DNA from: CAYOEV01 sp964403075
GTDB lineage: Bacteria; Bacteroidota; Bacteroidia; Cytophagales; Cyclobacteriaceae
Assembly: GCA_964403075.1 (NCBI GenBank)
Contig: CAYOEV010000013.1
Span: 1-64,000 of the forward strand
DNA: 64,000 nt
Reading direction: 5' to 3'
The number at the start of each line of letters is the position of its first letter. The first letter of the stretch is position 1. A program made the position numbers and the translations under genes. Positions 35,697 to 44,853 of this stretch are shown here, one piece after another. The notes below the pieces were generated by a model, which was not told the DNA's origin, searched no databases, and worked only from the letters and a program-made list of their open reading frames with translations.

Positions 35697-37973
35697 ATGT
35701 CTGACCGGTTTGCACAGGAATATTTGGCGTCGCTCAATCCGCCTCAAAAAGAAGGTGTGATCCACACCGGGGGTCCCATCATGATCATTGCAGGAGCCGG
35801 ATCGGGTAAAACCCGAGTGCTGACTTATCGCATCGCGCATCTTATGCGCGCCCATCAGATAGATCCCTTCAATATCATGGCGCTAACCTTTACAAATAAA
35901 GCTGCGGCAGAAATGCGTCACCGCATTGAGTCTGTGGTTGGTAATGAGGCCAAAAACCTTTGGATGGGTACTTTCCATTCTGTATTTGCCAGAATCTTGC
36001 GTGCCGAAGCCGGCAAACTGGGTTTTCCGTCCAATTTCACCATTTATGACACAGACGACTCCAAGACCCTAATCAAGCAAATCGTAAAAGAAAGAAGATT
36101 GGATGACAAACTCTACAAACCCAATGTGGTCTACAACCGAATATCCGGAGCGAAAAATCGGATGGTTTCGTGGCAGGAGTACCAGACCAATCCAATTTAC
36201 ATGGAGGACGACCAGGCGAACCAGCTACCCGAAATGGGCAAGCTTTACGAGATGTACGTCAAGCGTTGTTTCCAGGCAGACGCTATGGACTTCGATGACC
36301 TACTTTACAACACCAACGTGCTTTTTCACGAGCATCTGGATGTGCTGAATAAATACCAGCAACGTTTTCATTACCTGCTAATCGATGAGTTTCAAGACAC
36401 CAACATTGCGCAATACATGATTGCAAAAAAGCTGGCGGCAGTTCGGGAAAATATATGCGTCGTGGGCGATGATGCGCAAAGCATTTATGCTTTCAGAGGT
36501 GCCAACATTCAAAATATCCTGAATTTTGAACGCGACTATCCGGAACTGAAAATTATTAAACTAGAGCAAAACTACCGGTCCACCCAAACCATTGTAGAAG
36601 CAGCCAACTCCGTAATTGGCAAAAACCGGGCACAGCTCAAAAAAGCCGTATGGACCCAGAATGAAACCGGTGACCTCATAGAACTCATGAAGGCAACGTC
36701 AGATAATGAAGAGGGCAAACTGGTCGCTTCCTCCATTTTTGAAAACCGGATGCAACGGCATGTCCACAACAACGAGTTCGCTATATTGTACCGGACCAAT
36801 AGTCAATCACGTGCCATTGAAGAAGCACTGCGACGCACCAACATTCCTTACCGCGTGGTGGGCGGCCTAAGCTTTTATCAGCGCAAGGAAATCAAAGACA
36901 TGCTGGCTTATCTGCGTTACATTGTCAATCCCAATGACGAGCAGGCCATGCGGCGAATCATTAACCAACCAAAGAGGGGAATCGGACCAGGGTCAGTAGA
37001 GAAAATGGTGGCAGCTGCCAGTGATTATGGCAAGCCACTCCGTGAAATCATGGAACACGCGCGTACCTACTTAGGAGGGCGGGGAGGTACTATGGTGGAA
37101 GGGTTTGCTCACCTGATGCGAAGTTTCCGCGTCCAGGCAGAAAAAAAAGATGCCTACGAGCTTACCTCACAGGTTGCCAAGAACAGTGGCTTGTTGAAAG
37201 AGCTTCAGGAAGACAAAACCATTGAAGGAATGGGGCGTTATGAAAACGTCCAGGAATTACTCAACGCCATTAAAGAATTCGTTGACGACCACGAGAGAGA
37301 AGATAAAAGTCTTGCCGCTTTCTTGCAAGATGTGGCCCTGCTTACCGATGAAGACCGTAATCAAAACAGCAAAGATGCGGTCACCCTCATGACCATTCAT
37401 GCAGCCAAGGGACTGGAGTTTGACTACGTCTATATTGTAGGATTGGAAGAAGAGCTGTTCCCGTCGCAAATGATGTTAAGTTCGCGGGCGGATCTTGAGG
37501 AAGAGAGAAGACTATTTTATGTAGCCATTACCCGGGCCAGAAAGCAGCTATTCTTTAGCTATGCACTCAACAGATACCGATTTGGCCGCTTAAAAACCTG
37601 CGAACCTAGCCGATTCCTGGAAGATGTAGATAATAGATTTCTGAAAGTGACCCGTAAGTTCGATACCCGCGAGTCCTCACACATGACCTCACAAGACATG
37701 GCGTATTCCACCAAAAATTTCATCAACACCGTACGTCGCGATCAAAAGGCAAGAAAATTTACCCAGACGCGCCATAAGCCTTCAGATGATTTTGAACCCA
37801 GCAATCCTAATCTGCTGGCAAAAGGAATGCGGGTTGAACATGCAAAATTTGGCTTCGGGAAAATCACCCATCTAGATACGGATGGTGCCAATCAGAAGGC
37901 CATCGTAAATTTTGAAGCGGCCGGGGAGCGCACTTTGCTATTATCTTTTGCCAAATTACGGATTGTAGAATGA
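35697..37973 (+). CDS. UvrD/PcrA-type ATP-dependent DNA helicase
   Basis: This 758-residue superfamily 1A 3'-5' helicase acts in repair and replication-fork maintenance. Motif I is GAGSGKTRVL (about 32-41), motif II DEFQDTN, motif III DDAQSIYAFRGA, motif IV EQNYRST, motif V HAAKGLEFD and motif VI YVAITRARK. The C-terminus ends in a Tudor-like segment (GMRVEHAKFGFGKITH) typical of PcrA that binds RNA polymerase. It is full length. Confidence 0.95.
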   Translation: MSDRFAQEYLASLNPPQKEGVIHTGGPIMIIAGAGSGKTRVLTYRIAHLMRAHQIDPFNIMALTFTNKAAAEMRHRIESVVGNEAKNLWMGTFHSVFARILRAEAGKLGFPSNFTIYDTDDSKTLIKQIVKERRLDDKLYKPNVVYNRISGAKNRMVSWQEYQTNPIYMEDDQANQLPEMGKLYEMYVKRCFQADAMDFDDLLYNTNVLFHEHLDVLNKYQQRFHYLLIDEFQDTNIAQYMIAKKLAAVRENICVVGDDAQSIYAFRGANIQNILNFERDYPELKIIKLEQNYRSTQTIVEAANSVIGKNRAQLKKAVWTQNETGDLIELMKATSDNEEGKLVASSIFENRMQRHVHNNEFAILYRTNSQSRAIEEALRRTNIPYRVVGGLSFYQRKEIKDMLAYLRYIVNPNDEQAMRRIINQPKRGIGPGSVEKMVAAASDYGKPLREIMEHARTYLGGRGGTMVEGFAHLMRSFRVQAEKKDAYELTSQVAKNSGLLKELQEDKTIEGMGRYENVQELLNAIKEFVDDHEREDKSLAAFLQDVALLTDEDRNQNSKDAVTLMTIHAAKGLEFDYVYIVGLEEELFPSQMMLSSRADLEEERRLFYVAITRARKQLFFSYALNRYRFGRLKTCEPSRFLEDVDNRFLKVTRKFDTRESSHMTSQDMAYSTKNFINTVRRDQKARKFTQTRHKPSDDFEPSNPNLLAKGMRVEHAKFGFGKITHLDTDGANQKAIVNFEAAGERTLLLSFAKLRIVE

Positions 37974-38029
37974 CCCTACCTCTGCCATTTATACACCAAG
38001 CGACCAAAGCACCTTATCTTACCAATTAA

Positions 38030-39694
38030 ATGGGTCAACAAAAAATTCGATACGACGAAATCCTTCCTCGTAAAGAGCAGTGGCCCATCGTCCAACTCTC
38101 TCAGCACCGAGAAGCCTTTGTTAAAGAAGTGGCCGACGAAACTTTCAGGCACATCAGCCAGGCGCACAATGGCTTTCGCGAGCTTTTAGAAACCACCCTT
38201 TACAAGGAAAAGTTAAGAATCAAAACCAATCCATGGAAAGTAGACCCCCCGGATGACAGAAGTTACTGGAATGGTGTACGCAGTCGACTCACCAGCAACC
38301 ACCAGCTCCCAGAAGATGAGGCGCGGGTGAGGGCTGAAGATATGACCCGGGAGATCATTCATAAATACGCGGAGGAAATTGCCGGAAATTTTAAAAAATC
38401 TTTTTATCGGTTTGCCCGCGCATTCATTACGTTCGGATTTGCACGACTCTTAAATGCCACGCGCGTCAAAGGTTTTTTGGCTCTATTTAGCCGCCAACTC
38501 GATCTCGATGATAAAATACACATTGTAGGAGAAACCGAACATATTCGTCAGTTGGCCAAAAGGGGCACAGTGGTCATGGTTCCCACGCATTTCAGTAATC
38601 TGGATTCCATTTTAATTGGCTGGGTCATTCAGTTTCTTGGATTGCCGGCATTTATTTATGGCGCCGGATTGAATTTGTTCAACGTGAAGTTGATTGCCTA
38701 TTTCATGAACAGCCTGGGTGCCTACAAAGTAGACCGTAGAAAGAAAAATCCTCTGTACCTGGAAACATTGAAGACCTATTCCAGACTGGCACTGAAAAAA
38801 GGGTGCCACAGTCTCTTCTTCCCGGGTGGCACACGCTCGCGCTCAGGCCATATCGAAAAATCACTCAAACTCGGCTTACTTGGCACTGTCATCGATGCAC
38901 AACGCGAGCACTACTCAGAGGACCGAGAAACAGACGAAAAGATCTTTGTAGTACCTGCGGTTATCAACTATCATTTCACACTCGAGGCTCCTGCGCTCAT
39001 CAAAGATTATTTACAAAAAACAGGCCAGGAACGGTATTATGCGGAGGTTGACGAATATACCAATTCGTACAAAATCTTGTCTTTCATGTTCAAATTCTTC
39101 ACAAAAGGATCAGATATTTCTGTGAGTATTGGAAGGGGTATGGACGTGTTTGGTAATTATGTAGATAATGAAGGTCGAAGTTTGGACCGAAAAGGAATAC
39201 CTGTAGACCCAAGAGACTACTTTATTTCTCAGGGCAAAATTACTGTCGACCAGCAGCGAGACCATCAGTATGTCCGCATCCTTGCTGAACGAATCGTTAG
39301 AGAATACCACAAATACAACCGGGTATTCGCAAGTCATTTAGTAGCTTACATCGCCTTCAAAATTCTGGAAAAACGAAATCCTCAGCTGGATTTGTACAGC
39401 ATACTAAGATTGACCGATGAAGACCTGGAAATAGATTACACCACATTCAAACAGGCCTTTAAATCATTAAGAGCGCATATCTTTAAGCTACACAAAAAAG
39501 GGCAGGTAGACGTGGCGAACCACATGCGGAAGAAAGCCAGTGAATCCATTCAAATAGGTCTGAAAAATCTCGGTATGTATCATCCAAAAAGGCCGCTAAT
39601 CAGAAAAAAAGATAAAGTCATTATTCAGGATCCACATACCTTGTATTACTATCATAACAGAATGGTTGGCTATGCACTCGACGAATACCTCTAA
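38030..39694 (+). CDS. Glycerol-3-phosphate / 1-acylglycerol-3-phosphate acyltransferase
   Basis: This 554-residue PlsC/GPAT-fold membrane-associated acyltransferase has the HX4D catalytic motif THFSNLD and the downstream FPGGTRSRSG motif. The length and the C-terminal helical extension resemble PlsB-like glycerol-3-phosphate acyltransferases more than short PlsC. It overlaps gpsA by 29 bp, so glycerol-3-phosphate production and acylation are translationally coupled. The substrate assignment (G3P rather than lysophosphatidate) is inferred from that context. Confidence 0.82.
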   Translation: MGQQKIRYDEILPRKEQWPIVQLSQHREAFVKEVADETFRHISQAHNGFRELLETTLYKEKLRIKTNPWKVDPPDDRSYWNGVRSRLTSNHQLPEDEARVRAEDMTREIIHKYAEEIAGNFKKSFYRFARAFITFGFARLLNATRVKGFLALFSRQLDLDDKIHIVGETEHIRQLAKRGTVVMVPTHFSNLDSILIGWVIQFLGLPAFIYGAGLNLFNVKLIAYFMNSLGAYKVDRRKKNPLYLETLKTYSRLALKKGCHSLFFPGGTRSRSGHIEKSLKLGLLGTVIDAQREHYSEDRETDEKIFVVPAVINYHFTLEAPALIKDYLQKTGQERYYAEVDEYTNSYKILSFMFKFFTKGSDISVSIGRGMDVFGNYVDNEGRSLDRKGIPVDPRDYFISQGKITVDQQRDHQYVRILAERIVREYHKYNRVFASHLVAYIAFKILEKRNPQLDLYSILRLTDEDLEIDYTTFKQAFKSLRAHIFKLHKKGQVDVANHMRKKASESIQIGLKNLGMYHPKRPLIRKKDKVIIQDPHTLYYYHNRMVGYALDEYL

Positions 39695-40727
39695 ACCCAT
39701 TGCCGTGGTCGGGGCGGGTAGCTGGGGCTCAGCTGTGGCTAACCTGCTGTCTGAAAATACATCAGATGTTTTGCTCTATGCCCGCACAGCAGCACGTGCC
39801 GAAGCCATCGTAGCATCTCGAACCAGTGCCGGACAAGCGCTAAGAGACAATATCACCGTAACGAATGACATCCAAAAAGTAGGTGAAACCTGCGACGTGA
39901 TTTTTCCAGTAGTGCCTTCTGCCAACTTCAGGGAAATGGTTCGTACATTGAGTCCTTTCCTCAAGCCCTATCATGTCCTCATCCACGGCACCAAGGGCTT
40001 TGACCTGAACCTTTCCCAAAAACATCAAAAGCAAGCATTACCCATTACACGCGAACATGTTCGCACCATGAGTGAAGTCATCCAGGAAGAAAGTTCAGTG
40101 GTTCGTATCGGCTGTATGGCAGGACCCAACCTGGCAAAGGAAATCAGTGAACAAAAGCCGGCTGCCACGGTTATCGCTTCACAATTCGAAGAGGTCATAC
40201 ACACCGGACAGCGACTCCTCAAAAATGAACGCTTCCTGGTTTATGGAAGCTTCGACCTTATCGGAACAGAACTTTGTGGGATTTTAAAAAATATTATCGC
40301 AGTGGGTGCCGGTATATTGAACGGACTCAATCTGGGTGAAAATGCACGTGCACTACTTATCAGTCGTGGTCTGATAGAAATGATTCACATTGGGCGAATC
40401 CTAGGTGGGAATGTCCAGGCCTTTTTAGGTTTGGCCGGGGTAGGAGACCTTGTGGCTACTGCAGGTTCTTCGCTGAGTAGAAACTTTACGGTAGGTTATC
40501 GTCTGGCAAAGGGAGAAAGCATCGATGAAATAACGGCCACAATGGATGAGACGGCTGAGGGTATTAAAACGATAGACCTGATCCATCAACTAGCCGAAAC
40601 CCATCCGATTAAAAGTGTAATAAACGAGCTGCTGCATAAAATTATACATGCACAAATCTCTTTGAATGAAGCCCAGACCATCTTAATGAAGATGCCATTT
40701 CAGCAAGAAGTAGACTTCTTAAATTAG
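39666..40727 (+). CDS. gpsA: Glycerol-3-phosphate dehydrogenase [NAD(P)+]
   Basis: GpsA reduces dihydroxyacetone phosphate to sn-glycerol-3-phosphate for membrane lipids. The N-terminal Rossmann motif VGAGSWGSA is followed by the substrate lysine region HGTKGF. GCMAGPNLAKEI and LKNIIAVGAGI lie in the helical domain. At 353 residues it is full length. ATG 39666 and ATG 39672 are both possible; either lies within the end of the upstream acyltransferase. Confidence 0.95.
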   Translation: MAMHSTNTSKPIAVVGAGSWGSAVANLLSENTSDVLLYARTAARAEAIVASRTSAGQALRDNITVTNDIQKVGETCDVIFPVVPSANFREMVRTLSPFLKPYHVLIHGTKGFDLNLSQKHQKQALPITREHVRTMSEVIQEESSVVRIGCMAGPNLAKEISEQKPAATVIASQFEEVIHTGQRLLKNERFLVYGSFDLIGTELCGILKNIIAVGAGILNGLNLGENARALLISRGLIEMIHIGRILGGNVQAFLGLAGVGDLVATAGSSLSRNFTVGYRLAKGESIDEITATMDETAEGIKTIDLIHQLAETHPIKSVINELLHKIIHAQISLNEAQTILMKMPFQQEVDFLN

Positions 40728-40732
40728 GAAGC

Positions 40733-41341
40733 ATGGATCAAATCATCACGAGCGCAGATTTTGTTAAAAGCAGTTCCACAATAACAGAATGCCCACCTCC
40801 AGATCTTCCAGAATATGCGTTCATAGGCAGGTCGAATGTGGGCAAATCCTCTTTAATCAACCTGCTGACCGGGCGCTCACACCTGGCCAAGGTCTCCGGA
40901 CGACCGGGCAAAACGCAATTGATCAATCATTTTCTCATCAACGAAAGGTGGTACCTTGTGGATCTGCCAGGCTACGGATGGGCCCAGGCCAGCAAGAAAG
41001 AAAAAGCCAAATGGAAGGAAATGATCGACACCTACCTGTTGCACCGGCAGAATCTTGTGAACGTATTTCAACTCATCGATAGCCGACATGAACCACAAAC
41101 AAACGATCTGAAATTCATGGAGTGGCTTGGCGAACATGACATCCCCTTTTCGCTGGTGTTCACCAAATTGGATAAGCTTGGGAAAACACAGTGGACCAAG
41201 CACCTGACCCGCTATCAGCATGCGCTGCTCAACACCTGGGAAGCACTGCCTCCCATGCTTACCACCTCCTCGACAAATAAGATGGGTCGTGAGGAACTGC
41301 TCGCTTATATCGAGCAAATCAATCGGGACATTGAAGCGTAA
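40733..41341 (+). CDS. engB: Ribosome biogenesis GTP-binding protein EngB/YsxC
   Basis: This 202-residue TRAFAC GTPase is needed for 50S subunit assembly. G1 is GRSNVGKSSL, G3 DLPGYGWA, G4 TKLDK and G5 TSSTNK, all complete. It starts 5 bp after gpsA stops, as part of the same transcript. Confidence 0.95.
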   Translation: MDQIITSADFVKSSSTITECPPPDLPEYAFIGRSNVGKSSLINLLTGRSHLAKVSGRPGKTQLINHFLINERWYLVDLPGYGWAQASKKEKAKWKEMIDTYLLHRQNLVNVFQLIDSRHEPQTNDLKFMEWLGEHDIPFSLVFTKLDKLGKTQWTKHLTRYQHALLNTWEALPPMLTTSSTNKMGREELLAYIEQINRDIEA

Positions 41342-41345
41342 AGAT

Positions 41346-41353
41346 TAATTTTG
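41346..41353 (+). promoter_or_regulatory. -7 box upstream of DUF5606 gene
   Basis: TAATTTTG matches the consensus exactly, 18 nt before the DUF5606 ATG. No clear -33 box is present, so it may be a weak internal start. Confidence 0.35.
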
Positions 41354-41371
41354 TTATAAAAAAAGACAAAA

Positions 41372-41824
41372 ATGGAATTTAAGGATATCGCGTCTGTCTC
41401 CGGAAAGGGAGGCTTGTTCAGAGTAATCAGCCCTACCAAAGGTGGCGTGATTCTGGAATCACTTAACGGTGACAAAAAGAGACTTGTCGTTGGCGTTCAG
41501 ACAAAAATTTCAGTACTATCGGATATTTCCATTTATATCACCAATGAAGAAGGTGCAGAACCACTGGAGCGCCTCCTCAGGAAAATACACCAATCGTTTG
41601 ACGGAGACACCGGGTTGGATAAAAACTCACCCGCTGAAGAGCTGAGGGCCTTTATGGAACATGTACTGCCCGACTATGACGAAAACCGGGTATATGTTTC
41701 CGACATCAAAAAGCTGGTCAACTGGTACAAAGTTCTGTTGACCGTAGCACCCGACCTACTCAACGAACCTGAAAATGAAGACGAATTAACCAAAAGAGAA
41801 GAGCAGGAAAGTAAAGATGAATGA
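41372..41824 (+). CDS. DUF5606 domain protein
   Basis: The 150-residue protein begins MEFKDIASVSGKGGLFRV, the DUF5606 hallmark, followed by KGGVILESL and a helical C-terminal half containing YVSDIKKLVNWYK, then an acidic tail. The family is Bacteroidota-specific with unknown function and is cytosolic by composition. It overlaps the thioesterase gene by 8 bp. Confidence 0.85.
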   Translation: MEFKDIASVSGKGGLFRVISPTKGGVILESLNGDKKRLVVGVQTKISVLSDISIYITNEEGAEPLERLLRKIHQSFDGDTGLDKNSPAEELRAFMEHVLPDYDENRVYVSDIKKLVNWYKVLLTVAPDLLNEPENEDELTKREEQESKDE

Positions 41825-42272
41825 GTTTAAAAGAACTTTTACCGTGCGCTGGGCCGACCTCGACCCGAACCGCCACATGCGGCATAGCGCCTACAACGAT
41901 TATGCCGCTCAACTAAGACTTGAATTTTTTGATTACTGTGGACTTAGTTTAAAGCGTTTGAATGACCTGCATATCGGACCCATTCTTTTTCGTGAAGAGA
42001 CACGGTTTAGTAAGGAGGTATTGATGAATGAACATATTGTCGTAGACTTCGCTGTTCAAAAGTCCAGAAAAAATGCCTCTAAATGGACCATACTACATCA
42101 AATATTTAAAGAACATTCAGGGGAACTGGCAGCCCGCATTACTGTGGATGGCGCCTGGCTGGATCTGGTCAAAAGACGCACCACAGTGCCAGAAAAGGAG
42201 GTCATAGAAATACTTCTCAACGCCCCAAAGACGTCAGATTTTGAATGGCTACCCGACAAAAAAGGACAATAA
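41817..42272 (+). CDS. Acyl-CoA thioesterase (4HBT hot-dog fold)
   Basis: The 151-residue protein is in the YbgC/FadM-like family. The motif RWADLDPNRHMRHSAYNDYA contains the catalytic Asp and the conserved His and Asn region of 4-hydroxybenzoyl-CoA thioesterases. It hydrolyses acyl-CoA; chain preference cannot be read. It ends an operon-like run from the acyltransferase at 38 kb. Confidence 0.87.
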   Translation: MNEFKRTFTVRWADLDPNRHMRHSAYNDYAAQLRLEFFDYCGLSLKRLNDLHIGPILFREETRFSKEVLMNEHIVVDFAVQKSRKNASKWTILHQIFKEHSGELAARITVDGAWLDLVKRRTTVPEKEVIEILLNAPKTSDFEWLPDKKGQ

Positions 42273-42531
42273 GACGTGCCTGAATTATGCCTGGTCAGGA
42301 TAATTCTGCCAAATCAAAAACACAAATGACCAGCGGAACGAGTAATGTATTTCAGAAACTCTTAACGTGTTTACACTGGCGCCAGGATTTTCAGTAATTC
42401 AACCATTCAACTAATTGTTCAGAAGACTTGCAATCACAAGATAATTTGGCGAATCTGAGGCCTTTAAAGTGGGTGACTCATCAAAATAACCCCTTCCGGT
42501 ATTCGTTTCACTCTAACCAAACTTTGGGTAA

Positions 42532-44784
42532 CTACTGACTACGCTCAGACAGGAATCGCCCGAGCCGTTCAATTTCCTTTTGGTTGTAGGGCGTTTGGAT
42601 TTTTTCAATGATAGATTGCTTTTCATTGGTAGTCAAGTGCCAACTGAGTGAGGCCCTTCCCACTTCATCCCCGTCTTCATTTCTTTCGGTGTAAATGAGT
42701 TCAAAAACATCTATTTCCTCGTCAAACCAGGTACGCGTTTGCTCCAATCTTGCATCATTGTTGCGGTCCTGAATTCTGGCCAGGTTGTTATACACACTGG
42801 ATATCGGATAAGTGAGCCTACCCAACAACGAGGGCTTTGAAGTTTCCATGATGTCTGCATTCGGATCGGTATCTCGAATGATTACCAACGCCACCCCGGA
42901 CGTATTGGCTTCGAGCCAGCTCCTAAAAACGTATAAAAAACGCACCGCATCTGAAACCCCGAAGTTATCTGAGATGCCCGCGTCCATAATTTCCATTGGA
43001 GGCTCTGAAGGTAAGGTGATTCTCGGGGTGATGTATGGGAAGCTGGCAGACATGCGCAAAGCTGTCATGAAGTGAAGGTCTGTGGCATCCCGCGCTTCAA
43101 AAAAGCGAAGAAAGTCGACACCACGGATTTTGTTTAACTCTTCCTTATCCGCACTCGCATTCATGAAGGACATGGACCGGGTGGCTATATAAAGTTTCCT
43201 GCCATCATTGGCAATCGTAGGTGACAACAACAATGTGGGAATTATACCCGATTCCTCCGGAACCTGGTAGTCTAAAAGATTTTTATTCAACACTTCGCCA
43301 ATGTTTCTATTTAAATTTGTTTCAAAGGCGTATCCCCGATCTTTTGCGTAAGTTTTACCGGCATGTGTATAGGTCCTGAATCTCAAAAAAGCATCATTGA
43401 CTACCAGACTAAAGATCACCGGATTCAAGTTATCTTTTGAAATGTTGGTTAACCACTCATTGCTGTGTAGATCTAACGCTTCATCCAGGCTTCGTAGGTA
43501 TAATTCCCTGAAATAAGCCGCGCCAATCATACCCCCAGAAGCTCCGGTTATTAAGGAAGTTTTGGCAAGGAAAGACCCATCGAGCACGCTGTCGAGTGTT
43601 TGAAGTGCATTAACTGTCCAAAGTGCTGCACGCTGACCACCCCCGCTCACACTTAACAATACCATTTTGGGTTTTTCTTCGGCCTGTAGCTGTTTCCAGT
43701 TTTCCAATCGATGCAACATCCCATGCACATCCTCATTGAAGATGCTATCATTTACCTGCGCTCGCAATGAGGGTAAATCATACGAAGGAGGAGCCCCCTC
43801 ATAGGACAACCCCGTAGCTTCGTGCGGGTTGTTTACCCATCCGGTTTTGAGTATTAAATTCACTGCCAACATCAAGACAATGGCAAAAGGAAGCGCCCAC
43901 CTACGGAACCAATAAGAGATTGCTCCGATCAGAATTACCAGGATGGTCATCAATAACAAGGTGCTTGCAGCCGCCGGTATCTGAAAATATGGATTATCCA
44001 TGAAACTACCCATGATCAGGATCAAACCAATGATCAATAATCCTATGGCTACTGCATTCAACTGGTTCTGGTCAAATACTTTCAGTACGGCCTGACGATC
44101 ATAAAAATCGTCCAGCTCACTACTCGATCTGACGCGCAAACGCAAGTCAAAATAGCTCCGCACGCGATCTCTGCTCTCGCGTGTTTCACGCAAACGCTTC
44201 ATCATTCGGTCACGACTTACCCCTGCCTTGCGCAGTTGTTTGTCCACACTGCCGCTCAGGTATTTAAAAATATCTTTATTGGTAAATCGAAAATAAACGA
44301 GTGTAAGCAACTGCAGCAGTACCCGACCAGAAACCAGACCAAGAATGTCTGAAACTACCAGTCCGACGTTTTTGGATTGATTAAAGAGCTGAAATCTGAA
44401 GACAAATACCCCATAAATGAGGAATATTATCAGCGGAATCAGTGAGTTATTGACCGCAAATTTAGCAAACGGTCTTTCCAGTACGCCGACAAAAGGAAAG
44501 CGGTGACTGTCCAGTATATAGCTGGTTACATGAAAAGACATCGTCAGCATACCGAAAGTGATGCCGATGATGAAAAAACTAAGGAAATTAACTTGCTCTA
44601 AATATTCAGGATCCAAAAAAAGAAAATGAATGCCATATACCCTTCCTACACTACCGCTCGCTGCTCCCAATACCACAAGCCACACGGCAATCAATGCGAG
44701 ATTTCGTCGCAAATGATTGGATAGCAACTGGATCATGAAAGAGTGTCTAAACGACTCAAAGCTTTCGATTAATAGATCTTTCAT
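42532..44784 (-). CDS. Membrane patatin-like phospholipase
   Basis: The N-terminal 315 of 750 residues hold about seven membrane segments and a charged cytosolic stretch (about 170-230). The C-terminal part is a patatin-like serine hydrolase. The oxyanion motif is SGGGQRAA (380-387), the nucleophile Ser416 lies in GASGG, and the catalytic Asp601 is in DAGISDNFG. All dyad elements are intact. It probably cleaves acyl chains of phospholipids at the inner membrane. It has no operon partners; the ald terminator lies between it and ald. Confidence 0.85.
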   Translation of the reverse strand: MKDLLIESFESFRHSFMIQLLSNHLRRNLALIAVWLVVLGAASGSVGRVYGIHFLFLDPEYLEQVNFLSFFIIGITFGMLTMSFHVTSYILDSHRFPFVGVLERPFAKFAVNNSLIPLIIFLIYGVFVFRFQLFNQSKNVGLVVSDILGLVSGRVLLQLLTLVYFRFTNKDIFKYLSGSVDKQLRKAGVSRDRMMKRLRETRESRDRVRSYFDLRLRVRSSSELDDFYDRQAVLKVFDQNQLNAVAIGLLIIGLILIMGSFMDNPYFQIPAAASTLLLMTILVILIGAISYWFRRWALPFAIVLMLAVNLILKTGWVNNPHEATGLSYEGAPPSYDLPSLRAQVNDSIFNEDVHGMLHRLENWKQLQAEEKPKMVLLSVSGGGQRAALWTVNALQTLDSVLDGSFLAKTSLITGASGGMIGAAYFRELYLRSLDEALDLHSNEWLTNISKDNLNPVIFSLVVNDAFLRFRTYTHAGKTYAKDRGYAFETNLNRNIGEVLNKNLLDYQVPEESGIIPTLLLSPTIANDGRKLYIATRSMSFMNASADKEELNKIRGVDFLRFFEARDATDLHFMTALRMSASFPYITPRITLPSEPPMEIMDAGISDNFGVSDAVRFLYVFRSWLEANTSGVALVIIRDTDPNADIMETSKPSLLGRLTYPISSVYNNLARIQDRNNDARLEQTRTWFDEEIDVFELIYTERNEDGDEVGRASLSWHLTTNEKQSIIEKIQTPYNQKEIERLGRFLSERSQ

Positions 44785-44800
44785 AAAGTCTAATTAAAAC

Positions 44801-44829
44801 AAAAAAACCACCGGTTGCTACAGGTGGTT
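44801..44829 (-). terminator. Intrinsic terminator of ald
   Basis: A 7-bp perfect stem (AACCACC, 44806-44812, with GGTGGTT, 44823-44829) is followed on the minus strand by a T-run (44801-44807), 25 nt past the ald stop. Confidence 0.75.
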
Positions 44830-44853
44830 GGATTAAATGTGGTGGATGTCGGG

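Noticed and set aside
42291..42333. CTGGTCA / TGACCAG inverted repeat downstream of the thioesterase gene
   Set aside because: Only 7 bp with a 29-nt spacer and no T-run; too weak to call a terminator or operator.
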